NCBI GenBank assembly: GCA_948146395.1
Contig: OX411548.1
Location: 60,345,020-60,409,019, forward strand
Reading direction: 5' to 3'
Source of the DNA: Fragum whitleyi
Taxonomy: Eukaryota > Mollusca > Bivalvia > Cardiida > Cardiidae
Length of the DNA stretch: 64,000 nucleotides
The stretch's first letter is position 1. The number at the start of each line of letters is the position of its first letter. Shown here one piece after another: positions 1 through 12,929 of this stretch. The notes beneath the pieces are model-generated. The model had not been told where the DNA came from. It ran no database searches and saw only the letters and a program-made list of their open reading frames with translations. Both the position numbers and the translations under genes were made by a program.

Positions 1-73
1 TTCATTTAGAAATAAAGATTTTAGACTGGCATTACCCACTCTTAATCTGTACCTCTGATTTCTCACCTGACTT

Positions 74-137
74 CGGGCCAACTTAATTCTGGCCCGAACG
101 GGTCCTTTGTTGTTGTTTTTTCAGCCGGAATCCAGAC
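74..137 (+). repeat. Fragment of the 26.5-kb palindromic element
   Basis: This stretch (GGGCCAACTTA, then a GCCCGAACGGGTCC motif, then TTTTTTCAGCCGG) matches the left arm of the long inverted repeat at 26485-26761. No matching right arm follows, so it looks like a truncated copy. It recurs at 5120-5183 in the second unit of the tandem duplication. Confidence 0.6.
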
Positions 138-447
138 CTGAAAAAAAAATAAGAAAAAAATAAGAAAAAGTATTTGTTATTTGAAGTGAAAGATACAATT
201 TGTTTTAGTTTTTTTTAATCGAATTTTTGTGCACTATTTTCGATGCCATTTTGGATCCAGAGTAACATCGGCCTGACCCAGGATCATGAGCGTCGAGGTT
301 GAAAGGTTAAAATGAAATTACTAGTATCGAACTGAGGATGGAAACCCGGTAAACTCGGGTCGAACCGAGTCCCATATGAACTTACCCACTGTTTTTAAAT
401 GCGCCATCTGGTTGAACTCTAAAAGATCAGGGCCCGTGGTTATACAG

Positions 448-560
448 TTGATAACAGCGTCAATCAAAACCATTCTAAATTGCACACTCATCGCTCCATT
501 CAACCATTCATTCCAAGCACTCACTCAAACCATTCAGAAACGCTCAAAATATTACATTTC
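448..560 (+). repeat. Dispersed repeat rich in CATTC / GAATG motifs
   Basis: A segment with repeated CATTC and ACTCACTC motifs. The reverse complement lies at about 1905-2305 in the same unit, where GAATGAGTGGAGCG occurs twice. Related plus-strand fragments sit at 37213-37330 and 61570-61660, sharing GTGAAATTGAC then ATTCCAAACACTC-type motifs. The family is unrecognised. It is duplicated at 5494-5606 in the second unit. Confidence 0.5.
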
Positions 561-1976
561 ATGTCTATATAATTGTTATATAATTACAAAAGAATTATAA
601 AATCTTTAATCTCCAGTTGTGATTTGAGTAAATTCTCAGTTGAGCATGAGAAATAATTCATAATCTCGAGCCCAGATCTCTTTTTCAAATGTTTATTTAC
701 TGAGTTCGCAGATGACCCCTTTTCGCATAGCAAGTATCACAAGGGATTTTTAAATTTTTGATATCAAAAAACTAGTAATTTGATAATTCGATCAAGAAAA
801 TTCATATTTTCATTCGCAATAGCAGCTGTTTTCAACGCTTGCGTACACTTTTGTTCTGTAATTGGTTAAAATTTATATGTATTGCTCGGCGTCATTAAGT
901 TATAAAAAAGAGGTAGTTCTTTTGTTGTTGTTGTTTTTGTTGTAATCAAATCGCACTTCTATTGGAATTCGGTAAGGTAGGGTTTTAGGCCTTATACCTC
1001 TATGAGTTTGACAATCATTCTTTTCATCTCTCATATACATAGAAAGTTCTGTTTAGCTTCGTTTCAAACTATTCTTTTTTTTTTTTTCAAATGGTGTAAA
1101 CATGTTTTACCTCTAATTTCTTTAATTGCTCTATTTTTTGCAGCACACACATCAATTTTCATTGCAACATTTCACCGAGTTATGGTTTCTAAATTAAAAA
1201 CGAACAGCTCATGTTCGGGTAGCTCGAAGGTTAATTGAAAACATGTAGAAAATATCATAACTATTTGAAAGAATGTGAGAACTTCGCTACACGCAAGAAG
1301 GTGAGATATGATTTAATTGAATGCACATTCTATGAGGCAGGTTATATTGTGAATATATCTTATTTTAAATTACGATTTATATTTCACCTAGGGGAGACTA
1401 AAATCGCGTAGCTACAGCTTTAGATAGTTACGATATTTTATTAGCGGTTCTTCTGTTTTAGAGTGCAGACCGAATCTAGAAAGAATCGGATTATTTGTCT
1501 TTAATCAGTTGGTTTTCACTGAAATCCCATTTTAATAATGGTGAATAATATTAAACTTAACCTTTATTACATGAAAGAAAAAAATGAGATTTTTTAACCA
1601 AGTCGGGTGTTCTGTCTTGGGAATATTCTGACGAAAGAAAAGTTCTTATGGTTAAAGGTTATCAAATCCCAAATAACTTTTTTAACTCCGATTTTTTCCC
1701 TTTTTCAATTTTCTCTCTTGACTTTCATGTATCGCTCCCTTTAATGCAAAGAGAATGTAAAGATGTTTATTTCAAGCATGGGTTCTCATTTTCTACCCTA
1801 TACAAGTCTTATCTTCATATAAGACTTAAAATCGCCTCTTTTCTTTAGTGATAAAGTCTAGAAAGGACGCTTGTTCATATCCAAAGAAGCCAAGGTGAAT
1901 GATTTTGGAATGATTTAGGAATGAAATTGAATGAGTGAGTGGAGCGAGTTTTGAGTGAATTTAAGGGAAGGTAATT

Positions 1977-2021
1977 TTATATCGCCAAAATTGTTCATGA
2001 TGAACAAAATTAGCGATATTG
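1977..2021. repeat. Short hairpin inside the duplicated unit
   Basis: ATCGCCAAAATTGTTCA is followed directly by TGAACAAAATTAGCGAT, giving a near-perfect hairpin with arms of about 17 bp and almost no loop. It is repeated at 7024-7068. It lies within the GAATG-rich repeat and has no visible coding context. Confidence 0.75.
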
Positions 2022-2951
2022 ATTACCCCCCTTTAATAAAATATGAAAAAAAGTTCAATAGAAAGCTTCCTTTTTCTTCAAGAACCTATTTGACGCTTAC
2101 AATGTGAATCATTTCAGTTAAATCGCGATTTTTCTCTATCTAAGTTATTTTGAATGACGTTGTTGATTCTATATTTTTCAATGGGTTTTAGCATTTTTGA
2201 ATGGTTTGAGTGAGTGTTTGGAATGAATGAGTGGAGCGCTGAGTGAGCGATATAGAATTATTTTGATTGAGGTGAATGTCAATTTCACGATGTAACTAAC
2301 TGTAAGTATAATTTGATAAGTACACATGCACACGTTTGAGTGATTGATTAGAGTTGAATTCTATCTAGAACATCTTGACATTTTATCTCTCTATTAAACG
2401 TGTGTATCTATACAGAACGTTTATAATTGAATCACTTTAAAGAAATCAATGTCCATATAAAAGAAATTCATATTTTTACCACTATGTTTAGTGATGGTCG
2501 GGCGTCGCAGATCTGTGACGCGCCACATAAAAATGAATCATCTAGGATCTCATTGAAATAAATATTTTGATAAGAGATTGATTTCGGTGAAGGCACGGAT
2601 ATGATATTCTCATGTCTGACTTGTCCATTAAGGGCTTATCTACCTGCGGCCAAATCAATTGTTTTCTTGCTAACTTGTGCGTGGACAAGTGAACACTGGT
2701 GCAAATCTTTGAATGGTCCTAAAATTAAATTTTGTGATTGTTATTATCAAAGGATGGAAAACATGTATTTTTTAATGAGAACAAAGCTGGTTTAACGAAT
2801 TTTCTTATTGTTTAAATGTTTGCGGTAAATTTATCTATTCTCGTTTTTTATGGATAAATTCATTTTTGATCAAGGACGAGTAGAAATCATATTTTACTTG
2901 TCAAGAAACACGTGAAGAAAATCCCATTTCCATATCCCTGGAAAGCGAACC

Positions 2952-3198
2952 TGGGCCCCGTTTTACCAAACTCTTATTACAAAATTAATCGTAAGACAAA
3001 ATCACACATCGTACTCGATATTTTCATTCATTGTTACATTCTGCCTTACATTGTCTCATTTGGGATCGTCTTCAGAAGATGATCCCAATGAGATATTGCA
3101 TGGCAACATTTCATATTTAGTTACTACTGCAGAAGCAACTTAAATTTTTGACTTTCCCAAATAATGATCGTAAGGTGCTTAGTAAAACCGGCCCCTGG
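2952..3198. mobile_element. Palindromic MITE with GGGCC-GTTTTAC termini (unit 1)
   Basis: The ends are inverted: GGGCCCCGTTTTACCAA on the left and AGTAAAACCGGCCCC on the right. A central hairpin, GGGATCGTCTTC facing GAAGATGATCCC, lies near 3063-3087. The length is about 247 bp and no open frame is present. A related, longer copy is at 29525-29853. This fits a non-autonomous DNA transposon; I could not assign a superfamily. Confidence 0.8.
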
Positions 3199-3337
3199 GT
3201 TCGCATTACGAAAGCTCTTATACAGGAAGATAGATCGTCATTCTGGATTTTTTAAAAAAGTCTTTCCTGTGGGAAATATTCCGATCCTGGTCAGTCAATC
3301 CGCGCAGTCTGCATAAGGCATACTCTTTACGCATTTT

Positions 3338-3455
3338 ATCTTATAATTATACAAATATCCGTATGATAACACCCCATGTGATATTTTTTATGATATCACA
3401 TGGATATTTTTAGAATAGTGACATAATGCGGTTACTTTTAGAAACATGGCAAAAA
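3338..3455. repeat. Truncated copy of the TTATCTTATAA element
   Basis: This shares TTATCTTATAA, AAATATCCGTATGATAACA and the internal palindrome TGTGATAT...ATGATATCACA with the fuller copies at 32221-32545 and 47404-47702. Similarity fades after TTTTAGAAACATGG, so the large hairpin half of the element is missing. The duplicate is at 8385-8502. Confidence 0.75.
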
Positions 3456-4302
3456 AATTGTATTTCTGTTAGTGCTTGATTATACGCTTTAAGACCATAC
3501 TTTAGTCGAAGACAACGAATAATTTCCTGATAATTGCGGTATATATTGTTGCAACCAAAAAATAAAAAAAAATGATCGACACTTGAGAGATGAAAAATAA
3601 ATAAGAGGGTGGTAAAGTCAAATGAGCATAAGAAATAATATTTACCTAAAAGCAGGAAGTGTGTTTTTTAATGGGGGTTTATCGATGTTTTTCACCATTT
3701 TGAGTCATATTGCAGTGGCTGAAGCACCTTACTATGAATCCCGTGTAGTTCTCTCACCTGTGCAATGCCACGACAAATGTTCTCACATAGGTTTACAATA
3801 ATTCACCTTTGGTAGCAGTCAAGTATCAGTAAGCAAGCATAAAAGAGACCTAAAAAGCATTAATTGCGCTACATTTAATACACAATAATTGTTTTGCATT
3901 TATAAAATGTTTCTCGTGTTTGTTTATAAATGGTAAAGGAGAAGGCACGCGCCGTTCCTGTTTGTTTGTAAATTCCTGCGATAGACGAGCGCTGCAGGTT
4001 GTCTCAGAAGAATGAAAACAAGGACGTAAGATAATAATAGGAGGATGCAAACTATGTCATCGTTTTACTGTTACCTCACCTTTATCCGGTAGAGGCCGAA
4101 ATATTTCGGAATCTAGGATATTTCTGGGTTTATATATATAGACGTAACGGCAAAAGTTGCCGGTCACGTCAAAATAGGCGATACGTAAACTTTGAAATAA
4201 TTATATTCGCTTCTAGTATGCATTTACGCATATAAATATAGAATCAAATTAAAGATCTTTGAGAGTGGATTATTCTAATGTGTCTGATATTGATTTTATA
4301 GC

Positions 4303-5046
4303 GATTTATTCGTCAAATAATTGATAAAATTTTGGTCGTAAATTAATACAAATATATATACTGGTACGAATTTTATAAATATGGATATAATATCCGATAT
4401 TATTAAGTGAAACGAAAGAAAAACGTCGTGTTTAAGCTGTAAATGTAACAAATGCAAATAATTTCGTTTTGCATATCATTTTTCATTGTTCGTGTAAAAA
4501 TGTATGGTTAAGAAAAAGTAGCTAACGTAGCAAACATTATAAAAAATTGTGGTTCAAATAATCTAATTTGATTGACTAGTCCAGCGTTCTGGATGAAAAC
4601 GTAATTGAGAACGTTTGAAAATGGTACCCTGATTTGAACGTAATACATGTTCAAAGAAGGGTTCAATTTTAAACGTTTCGCGAAAGTTTTTATCTCGAAC
4701 GCTTACAGTCATGTGCTTACCAAGAATTCGAAAATCGTGATTGATTCCTAAATGCGTAAAAAGTGAAAGGGGATTGGTATCGACACAAGAAAGGGAGACG
4801 CCGATTCGTAAACTTGAACTTAAATTTGATAACATATGCAGTCGAACGACGGCCTTATTAAAGTGCCGAAAGCGTGGGTTGCGCAGGCTGACAAATGGCG
4901 AAACTTTTTTTCAGAAGTACAGATAGAGGGGGTATTTTGGATTTCAAATAAGATGAATTCAACTATACTGGCACAAATCATATGATGTGGGTACTCATTG
5001 AAATCGTATCGCAAAGGCAATTCGAAAGAGAACACACAACATAGGT
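4303..5046. other. Start of second duplication unit, no gene seen
   Basis: This 744-bp stretch occurs once in the window because its partner is inferred to lie just upstream of base 1. Several short overlapping open frames on both strands (up to about 90 codons) have no recognisable domain. I see nothing else supportable here. Confidence 0.5.
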
Positions 5047-7998
5047 TTCATTTAGAAATAAAGATTTTAGACTGGCATTACCCACTCTTAATCTGTACCT
5101 CTGATTTCTCACCTGACTTCGGGCCAACTTAATTCTGGCCCGAACGGGTCCTTTGTTGTTGTTTTTTCAGCCGGAATCCAGACCTGAAAAAAAAATAAGA
5201 AAAAAATAAGAAAAAGTATTTGTTATTTGAAGTGAAAGATACAATTTGTTTTAGTTTTTTTTAATCGAATTTTTGTGCACTATTTTCGATGCCATTTTGG
5301 ATCCAGAGTAACATCGGCCTGACCCAGGATCATGAGCGTCGAGGTTGAAAGGTTAAAATGAAATTACTAGTATCGAACTGAGGATGGAAACCCGGTAAAC
5401 TCGGGTCGAACCGAGTCCCATATGAACTTACCCACTGTTTTTAAATGCGCCATCTGGTTGAACTCTAAAAGATCAGGGCCCGTGGTTATACAGTTGATAA
5501 CAGCGTCAATCAAAACCATTCTAAATTGCACACTCATCGCTCCATTCAACCATTCATTCCAAGCACTCACTCAAACCATTCAGAAACGCTCAAAATATTA
5601 CATTTCATGTCTATATAATTGTTATATAATTACAAAAGAATTATAAAATCTTTAATCTCCAGTTGTGATTTGAGTAAATTCTCAGTTGAGCATGAGAAAT
5701 AATTCATAATCTCGAGCCCAGATCTCTTTTTCAAATGTTTATTTACTGAGTTCGCAGATGACCCCTTTTCGCATAGCAAGTATCACAAGGGATTTTTAAA
5801 TTTTTGATATCAAAAAACTAGTAATTTGATAATTCGATCAAGAAAATTCATATTTTCATTCGCAATAGCAGCTGTTTTCAACGCTTGCGTACACTTTTGT
5901 TCTGTAATTGGTTAAAATTTATATGTATTGCTCGGCGTCATTAAGTTATAAAAAAGAGGTAGTTCTTTTGTTGTTGTTGTTTTTGTTGTAATCAAATCGC
6001 ACTTCTATTGGAATTCGGTAAGGTAGGGTTTTAGGCCTTATACCTCTATGAGTTTGACAATCATTCTTTTCATCTCTCATATACATAGAAAGTTCTGTTT
6101 AGCTTCGTTTCAAACTATTCTTTTTTTTTTTTTTCAAATGGTGTAAACATGTTTTACCTCTAATTTCTTTAATTGCTCTATTTTTTGCAGCACACACATC
6201 AATTTTCATTGCAACATTTCACCGAGTTATGGTTTCTAAATTAAAAACGAACAGCTCATGTTCGGGTAGCTCGAAGGTTAATTGAAAACATGTAGAAAAT
6301 ATCATAACTATTTGAAAGAATGTGAGAACTTCGCTACACGCAAGAAGGTGAGATATGATTTAATTGAATGCACATTCTATGAGGCAGGTTATATTGTGAA
6401 TATATCTTATTTTAAATTACGATTTATATTTCACCTAGGGGAGACTAAAATCGCGTAGCTACAGCTTTAGATAGTTACGATATTTTAATAGCGGTTCTTC
6501 TGTTTTAGAGTGCAGACCGAATCTAGAAAGAATCGGATTATTTGTCTTTAATCAGTTGGTTTTCACTGAAATCCCATTTTAATAATGGTGAATAATATTA
6601 AACTTAACCTTTATTACATGAAAGAAAAAAATGAGATTTTTTAACCAAGTCGGGTGTTCTGTCTTGGGAATATTCTGACGAAAGAAAAGTTCTTATGGTT
6701 AAAGGTTATCAAATCCCAAATAACTTTTTTAACTCCGATTTTTTCCCTTTTTCAATTTTCTCTCTTGACTTTCATGTATCGCTCCCTTTAATGCAAAGAG
6801 AATGTAAAGATGTTTATTTCAAGCATGGGTTCTCATTTTCTACCCTATACAAGTCTTATCTTCATATAAGACTTAAAATCGCCTCTTTTCTTTAGTGATA
6901 AAGTCTAGAAAGGACGCTTGTTCATATCCAAAGAAGCCAAGGTGAATGATTTTGGAATGATTTAGGAATGAAATTGAATGAGTGAGTGGAGCGAGTTTTG
7001 AGTGAATTTAAGGGAAGGTAATTTTATATCGCCAAAATTGTTCATGATGAACAAAATTAGCGATATTGATTACCCCCCTTTAATAAAATATGAAAAAAAG
7101 TTCAATAGAAAGCTTCCTTTTTCTTCAAGAACCTATTTGACGCTTACAATGTGAATCATTTCAGTTAAATCGCGATTTTTCTCTATCTAAGTTATTTTGA
7201 ATGACGTTGTTGATTCTATATTTTTCAATGGGTTTTAGCATTTTTGAATGGTTTGAGTGAGTGTTTGGAATGAATGAGTGGAGCGCTGAGTGAGCGATAT
7301 AGAATTATTTTGATTGAGGTGAATGTCAATTTCACGATGTAACTAACTGTAAGTATAATTTGATAAGTACACATGCACACGTTTGAGTGATTGATTAGAG
7401 TTGAATTCTATCTAGAACATCTTGACATTTTATCTCTCTATTAAACGTGTGTATCTATACAGAACGTTTATAATTGAATCACTTTAAAGAAATCAATGTC
7501 CATATAAAAGAAATTCATATTTTTACCACTATGTTTAGTGATGGTCGGGCGTCGCAGATCTGTGACGCGCCACATAAAAATGAATCATCTAGGATCTCAT
7601 TGAAATAAATATTTTGATAAGAGATTGATTTCGGTGAAGGCACGGATATGATATTCTCATGTCTGACTTGTCCATTAAGGGCTTATCTACCTGCGGACAA
7701 ATCAATTGTTTTCTTGCTAACTTGTCCGTGGACAAGTGAACACTGGTGCAAATCTTTGAATGGTCCTAAAATTAAATTTTGTGATTGTTATTATCAAAGG
7801 ATGGAAAACATGTATTTTTTAATGAGAACAAAGCTGGTTTAACGAATTTTCTTATTGTTTAAATGTTTGCGGTAAATTTATCTATTCTCGTTTTTTATGG
7901 ATAAATTCATTTTTGATCAAGGACGAGTAGAAATCATATTTTACTTGTCAAGAAACACGTGAAGAAAATCCCATTTCCATATCCCTGGAAAGCGAACC

Positions 7999-8245
7999 TG
8001 GGCCCCGTTTTACCAAACTCTTATTACAAAATTAATCGTAAGACAAAATCACACATCGTACTCGATATTTTCATTCATTGTTACATTCTGCCTTACATTG
8101 TCTCATTTGGGATCGTCTTCAGAAGATGATCCCAATGAGATATTGCATGGCAACATTTCATATTTAGTTACTACTGCAGAAGCAACTTAAATTTTTGACT
8201 TTCCCAAATAATGATCGTAAGGTGCTTAGTAAAACCGGCCCCTGG
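7999..8245. mobile_element. Palindromic MITE, GGGCC-GTTTTAC family (unit 2)
   Basis: This is the tandem-duplication partner of the MITE at 2952-3198 and looks identical to it by eye. It arose by segmental duplication rather than an independent insertion, because the flanks match too. Confidence 0.85.
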
Positions 8246-9189
8246 GTTCGCATTACGAAAGCTCTTATACAGGAAGATAGATCGTCATTCTGGATTTTTT
8301 AAAAAAGTCTTTCCTGTGGGAAATATTCCGATCCTGGTCAGTCAATCCGCGCAGTCTGCATAAGGCATACTCTTTACGCATTTTATCTTATAATTATACA
8401 AATATCCGTATGATAACACCCCATGTGATATTTTTTATGATATCACATGGATATTTTTAGAATAGTGACATAATGCGGTTACTTTTAGAAACATGGCAAA
8501 AAAATTGTATTTCTGTTAGTGCTTGATTATACGCTTTAAGACCATACTTTAGTCGAAGACAACGAATAATTTCCTGATAATTGCGGTATATATTGTTGCA
8601 ACCAAAAAATAAAAAAAAATGATCGACACTTGAGAGATGAAAAATAAATAAGAGGGTGGTAAAGTCAAATGAGCATAAGAAATAATATTTACCTAAAAGC
8701 AGGAAGTGTGTTTTTTAATGGGGGTTTATCGATGTTTTTCACCATTTTGAGTCATATTGCAGTGGCTGAAGCACCTTACTATGAATCCCGTGTAGTTCTC
8801 TCACCTGTGCAATGCCACGACAAATGTTCTCACATAGGTTTACAATAATTCACCTTTGGTAGCAGTCAAGTATCAGTAAGCAAGCATAAAAGAGATCTAA
8901 AAAGCATTAATTGCGCTACATTTAATACACAATAATTGTTTTGCATTTATAAAATGTTTCTCGTGTTTGTTTATAAATGGTAAAGGAGAAGGCACGCGCC
9001 GTTCCTGTTTGTTTGTAAATTCCTGCGATAGACGAGCGCTGCAGGTTGTCTCAGAAGAATGAAAACAAGGACGTAAGATAATAATAGGAGGATGCAAACT
9101 ATGTCATCGTTTTACTGTTACCTCACCTTTATCCGGTAGAGGCCGAAATATTTCGGAATCTAGGATATTTCTGGGTTTATATATATAGA

Positions 9190-10448
9190 CGTAACGGCAA
9201 AAGTTGCCGGTCACGTCAAAATAGGCGATACGTAAACTTTGAAATAATTATATTCGCTTCTAGTATGCATTTACGCATATAAATATAGAATCAAATTAAA
9301 GATCTTTGAGAGTGGATTATTCTAATGTGTCTGATATTGATTTTATAGCAAAGAAAAGTATTGTAATAGTCAAAAGAACCAAAAATATACTCCAGAAATG
9401 ACGCCGTCAGATGTAACAAAAAGCACCAGATCGTTTCAATAAAATTGTAATATTTTAAAGAATAGAGGCGCTAGAGTCACGAAAATTTGTCAGTTTACGT
9501 GACTTACGCCAAATGGAATATTATGTAAGTCTTAAACCTATTGGATTGTCCAAACAAAAGATAACAACCACGAAAGAAAGATGCCAGTAGCGTCAGATTG
9601 CTAAAAACGTCGTTTTTTCAATAGTCTTTTTTTTTTCAAATGGCATTAATTCGGTTTTTCTTCGGACTAAATTAATAATAAATTATATTTGAAATCCGTC
9701 TGACCTGGAATTTATGCAATTATATTTTTGTCGAAATTCGGCTTGATCTAATGAGTTTATTATTGAGTTTTCTCAGTCTTAAAATTGTCCCACTTTACGC
9801 AAAAACGTGATAAAAATACCGGTGAATTTTTTGATGCACATTTTTTTGTACAAAACATCAACACATTCTTAATTTAACTTCATATTCAAAATACATCTAG
9901 AATATATTCCGCAAATATAAAAGCATTCGCCAATATCTCTTTAACTAACAGAGATACAGATCGTAATGTTCGTCTTAAAATTGTCCCACTAAAGCGTTTT
10001 TTCGACGTTTGAACGTCAGGTCAATTTATAATTATTATCTAAAATATTTCTCGGTCACAGAACCAGACAAAACCTTGTGTAAAAGTTTAATTTCCATCCA
10101 TTCAACCTTAATAAGTTCTAACACCGTTGTTTGATTGGAAACTTTAATGGTTTTAATTCGAATCCGATTCAGTTTCGTTTCGCTTCGGATTTTGCTTTCA
10201 ATAGTTACCGTCGTACTGCTCTCGCAAATTGATTGTATATTGAAGGTGACATAAATCATATTTCTGTATTATGTAATCATTTTTACTTTAACTAGAGTGC
10301 ATATAATTGTATATTTTACAAATGAGTGAATGTATATGAACTTTTTTCGTCGCTTTTCGTTCTATATTACTTAAAAATCATCCATTTTACGTTATATATA
10401 AACGGACGTCATTTGTTACAGTAGTGACCGTCAACTTTTGCCGTTACG
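9190..10448. mobile_element. Possible 1.26-kb TIR element spanning the duplication edge
   Basis: CGTAACGGCAAAAGTTGCCG at 9190 is matched in inverse orientation by CAACTTTTGCCGTTACG ending at 10448, with about 24 of 25 bases pairing. No transposase is visible between them; one open frame of about 74 codons is unrecognised. The right edge of the tandem duplication (9349) falls about 160 bp inside the element, and the left-unit copy of this TIR is at 4143. A short inverted repeat could also arise from two separate small elements, so this is tentative. Confidence 0.45.
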
Positions 10449-10489
10449 TAATAGCAATACTTTAATTTAAGATGATTCCATCAATTTTT

Positions 10490-10735
10490 GTGCATTCTGA
10501 TTGGATGAAAAATGAGTCTTTTTCTCAGTCAAAACAATTTTTGAGTGCGCATGTAAGATTCCGTTAAAAGTAGTCCTTTAAGATATCTATTAACCATTAT
10601 GAAATCTATACATTATTTGCTTCATAATATCAAACTATTAAATATGAAGAGAGCATTTATACAGTGTGATTAGGATTTTAGTTTCATACCCCAATGAAAT
10701 CAACATATACTCTCTTCGTCTGTTTAATTATAGAT
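10490..10735. repeat. Dispersed repeat with CAGTGTGATTAGGA motif
   Basis: This copy contains ATTCTGATTGGATGAAAAAT, then AAAACAATTTTTGAGT, then ACAGTGTGATTAGGATTTTA and TTTCATACCCCAATGAAAT. The same motifs occur in order at about 53600-53910. Partial copies lie near 34860-35050, 39265-39390 and 46620-46670. No terminal repeats or coding capacity were found. Confidence 0.55.
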
Positions 10736-12372
10736 TAAAACCAGCCTGTGCAGGTGTGTAGTCTTGTCTTGGTCTACTTTGGTACAGTTAAAAATTTTCC
10801 AAGCGAGAGAACAATGGAGGAGTGAAATCATTGCTTTGTAACTCGTATCTCTAATCTATATCTACATTATATTACTAATTTGATACTTCTTGTTAAGCTT
10901 GTTTAACTGATTCGGTAGTTCATGGCCACTTTAATTCAATACATACTATAATCATCTTTCACAAAAAGTTATGGGCAACCGCTGTTCCATGTTTTAAATC
11001 AGACAAGGTTGCTGTTTCTTTATTATCAATTTTGCTGTTTATAAGAAGTTCGTGTTTTTTTTTGTTTTTTTTTTTTTGTGTGTGTGTGTGTGTGTGTTTG
11101 TTTAGATCGTTGCATTTCCGTTATTTTTCGAAGAGATGAAAATAGTTATAATGCCTATAATACGATTTGATAGCTCCAAACTCTACAGACCTGTACGTTT
11201 TTCGTGCAATGCATGGCGTCATCGAATTTGGTGAAGATCGTCACAAAAGGTGTGTTTTGTTCAATACGAAAAATTCGTTTTTATCATGTCCATGTGTCTT
11301 GCTTTTTCATTAGAAATTAATATTGTTTCATCTTTTCACAACAGGAAAACATATAATGAAATGTATGATACTCATAATTCAAGGATATTATATCTACTTA
11401 AATAGCCATTGCTTTGAAATGTCTATATTTTAATGTTAAGCTATTTTACTGAATCTCAAACGACAGCAAATGTGAGAAAGTACAAAGATAATAAAGTCAT
11501 AAATGATTGGTTAGGATAATGACTGGAGACGCTTGATTCTCATTACACGTAATGAAATCCTTGCTGATTTATTTCATCATAAACGTGATTTTAAAATATA
11601 CGTCGGCGAGGGCTGATAAGTTGATAAACCCTTGAATATATGTCAGTTTTATCTCACTCGATCCAATCTAAAATATCGCACAATCATCTCTGTTTTCTTT
11701 ATACTTTCCTACAAAAAGAGTTAAATATCCAAGGCGCGCGCCATGTGTTAAAATATGATTAATAACATTTACTTGAATACGGCTTTTAGACGTTTAAATG
11801 TTCTCCCGATTGTGTGCTTTTCAATTCTCCTCGGAGGAATAGAAAAAATATGTTGTAAGATTACTTGTAAGTTGTATGTCTTTCGGAAAACTATTTATTG
11901 CTTTTCTGACGCTTTTCAAGTCAAAACTTTCTGCCCCGTGAATTGTTTGGATTCCTATGTTATAGTCCTGAAGAATTGTGTGTTCATTTCACTAGCAATT
12001 TGACTTTTTATACTTTTTTCCTTACTTTGGAGGCCAGAGGTAGCATATGTATGTTAATACTTTCTGAACAAATACAAGTCCGAACATATAGATACGTCAG
12101 AGAACTTAGTCGTCTTTAAAAAAGTAACAGTCGATTTCAAGATAATTACATGTAATTGTATTTTCATACGTAAAGAATTACAATTACTACAACCCCATCT
12201 TTTAGTTCTTTTAGGCAGCACAGAATATTTTATTTGAAAAATCTTATTGTGAAAAAGACTTTGTATTTTCAACGTTTGTTAAAAACTAACTACTTCCAAA
12301 TGTTGATTTCTTGGTAACATTTAACAAAAGTCTCGAGAAGTCTTTTGGTAATGTTACGGTTTTGAGTTTTAA
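10736..12372. other. Gene-free stretch with a TG microsatellite
   Basis: A short (TG)n tract lies at about 11077-11098 next to poly-T. Open frames reach about 82 codons but match no domain I recognise. Nothing else is supported here. Confidence 0.5.
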
Positions 12373-12528
12373 AGTAGTGGACCCGTAATAGTTCCGCAAA
12401 GTTTCGGAAGTAATGAACTTTGACAGTGTTAACCAAGGTTTCCTAATGATTTTCATTAGGAAACCTCGGTCAACACTGTGAAAGATCATATGTTCCGAAA
12501 TGTTGCGAAACTATTACGGGTCCACTAC
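12373..12528. mobile_element. Palindromic MITE, GTAGTGGACCCG family, complete copy
   Basis: GTAGTGGACCCGTAATAG on the left is inverted as CTATTACGGGTCCACTAC on the right. The whole 156 bp folds back around a perfect centre, GGTTTCCTAATG facing CATTAGGAAACC. A second complete copy is at 21907-22061 and a right-arm-only copy is at 63307-63388. The short length, dispersal and lack of a reading frame fit a non-autonomous DNA transposon. Confidence 0.9.
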
Positions 12529-12929
12529 CTTAAATGTCCTGCAAAAGGTCACCATCATATGAAGGATAATGTTTGAGCGCGTGGCATAAGAACAAAAGTT
12601 AAAAATAATTTATACATTTTAAGACCTAATTTTGACATTTTGATATCAATTAGAACTCTTTCATTAAGTCTGCGAAATGATGTATAGTTTAAGGATAAAA
12701 TTGTATGCATAAATTCAATGATATAAATAATTCCTTAGGAACAGGGACAAATATTGCATTTGAAAACTAAAATTACAAATACTCGTCTGATCCCAAAGTA
12801 AATGTCCTTCAAAATTCATTTACCTTCATATTTTGAACTGCAATGTATTTGCAGGGCGAGGCAATATCCTTCTCAAAACGTATTGGAAATTACATGTTTT
12901 CTGTACGGGATCTTTCATTATTTTAAGCT

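Larger units (their letters stand above)
1..9349. repeat. Two-copy tandem duplication, period 5,046-5,047 bp
   Basis: Bases 1-4302 recur at 5047-9349 almost without change. By eye I found four substitutions (at 1441, 2650, 2679 and 3849 in the left copy) and one extra T in the poly-T tract near 1080, so identity is about 99.9%. Similarity stops abruptly after the shared TTTTATAGC at 4302 and 9349. If this is a simple two-copy duplication, the unit junction is 4302/4303, the second copy is 4303-9349, and the first starts about 743 bp before the window. The unit carries no gene I can recognise. It holds a palindromic MITE, part of a hairpin element and several dispersed-repeat fragments. A recent duplication or an assembly duplication would both look like this. 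Confidence 0.97.

Noticed and set aside
321..600. Open frames identical at 321-600 and 5367-5646, which might suggest a conserved gene pair
   Set aside because: The whole 5-kb unit is duplicated, so identity says nothing about selection on these frames. They also overlap on opposite strands across repeat sequence.
4563..5035. Cluster of 60-90-codon frames on both strands
   Set aside because: They overlap in different frames and have no recognised domain. The single-copy status of the stretch is explained by the window edge and not by a special insertion.
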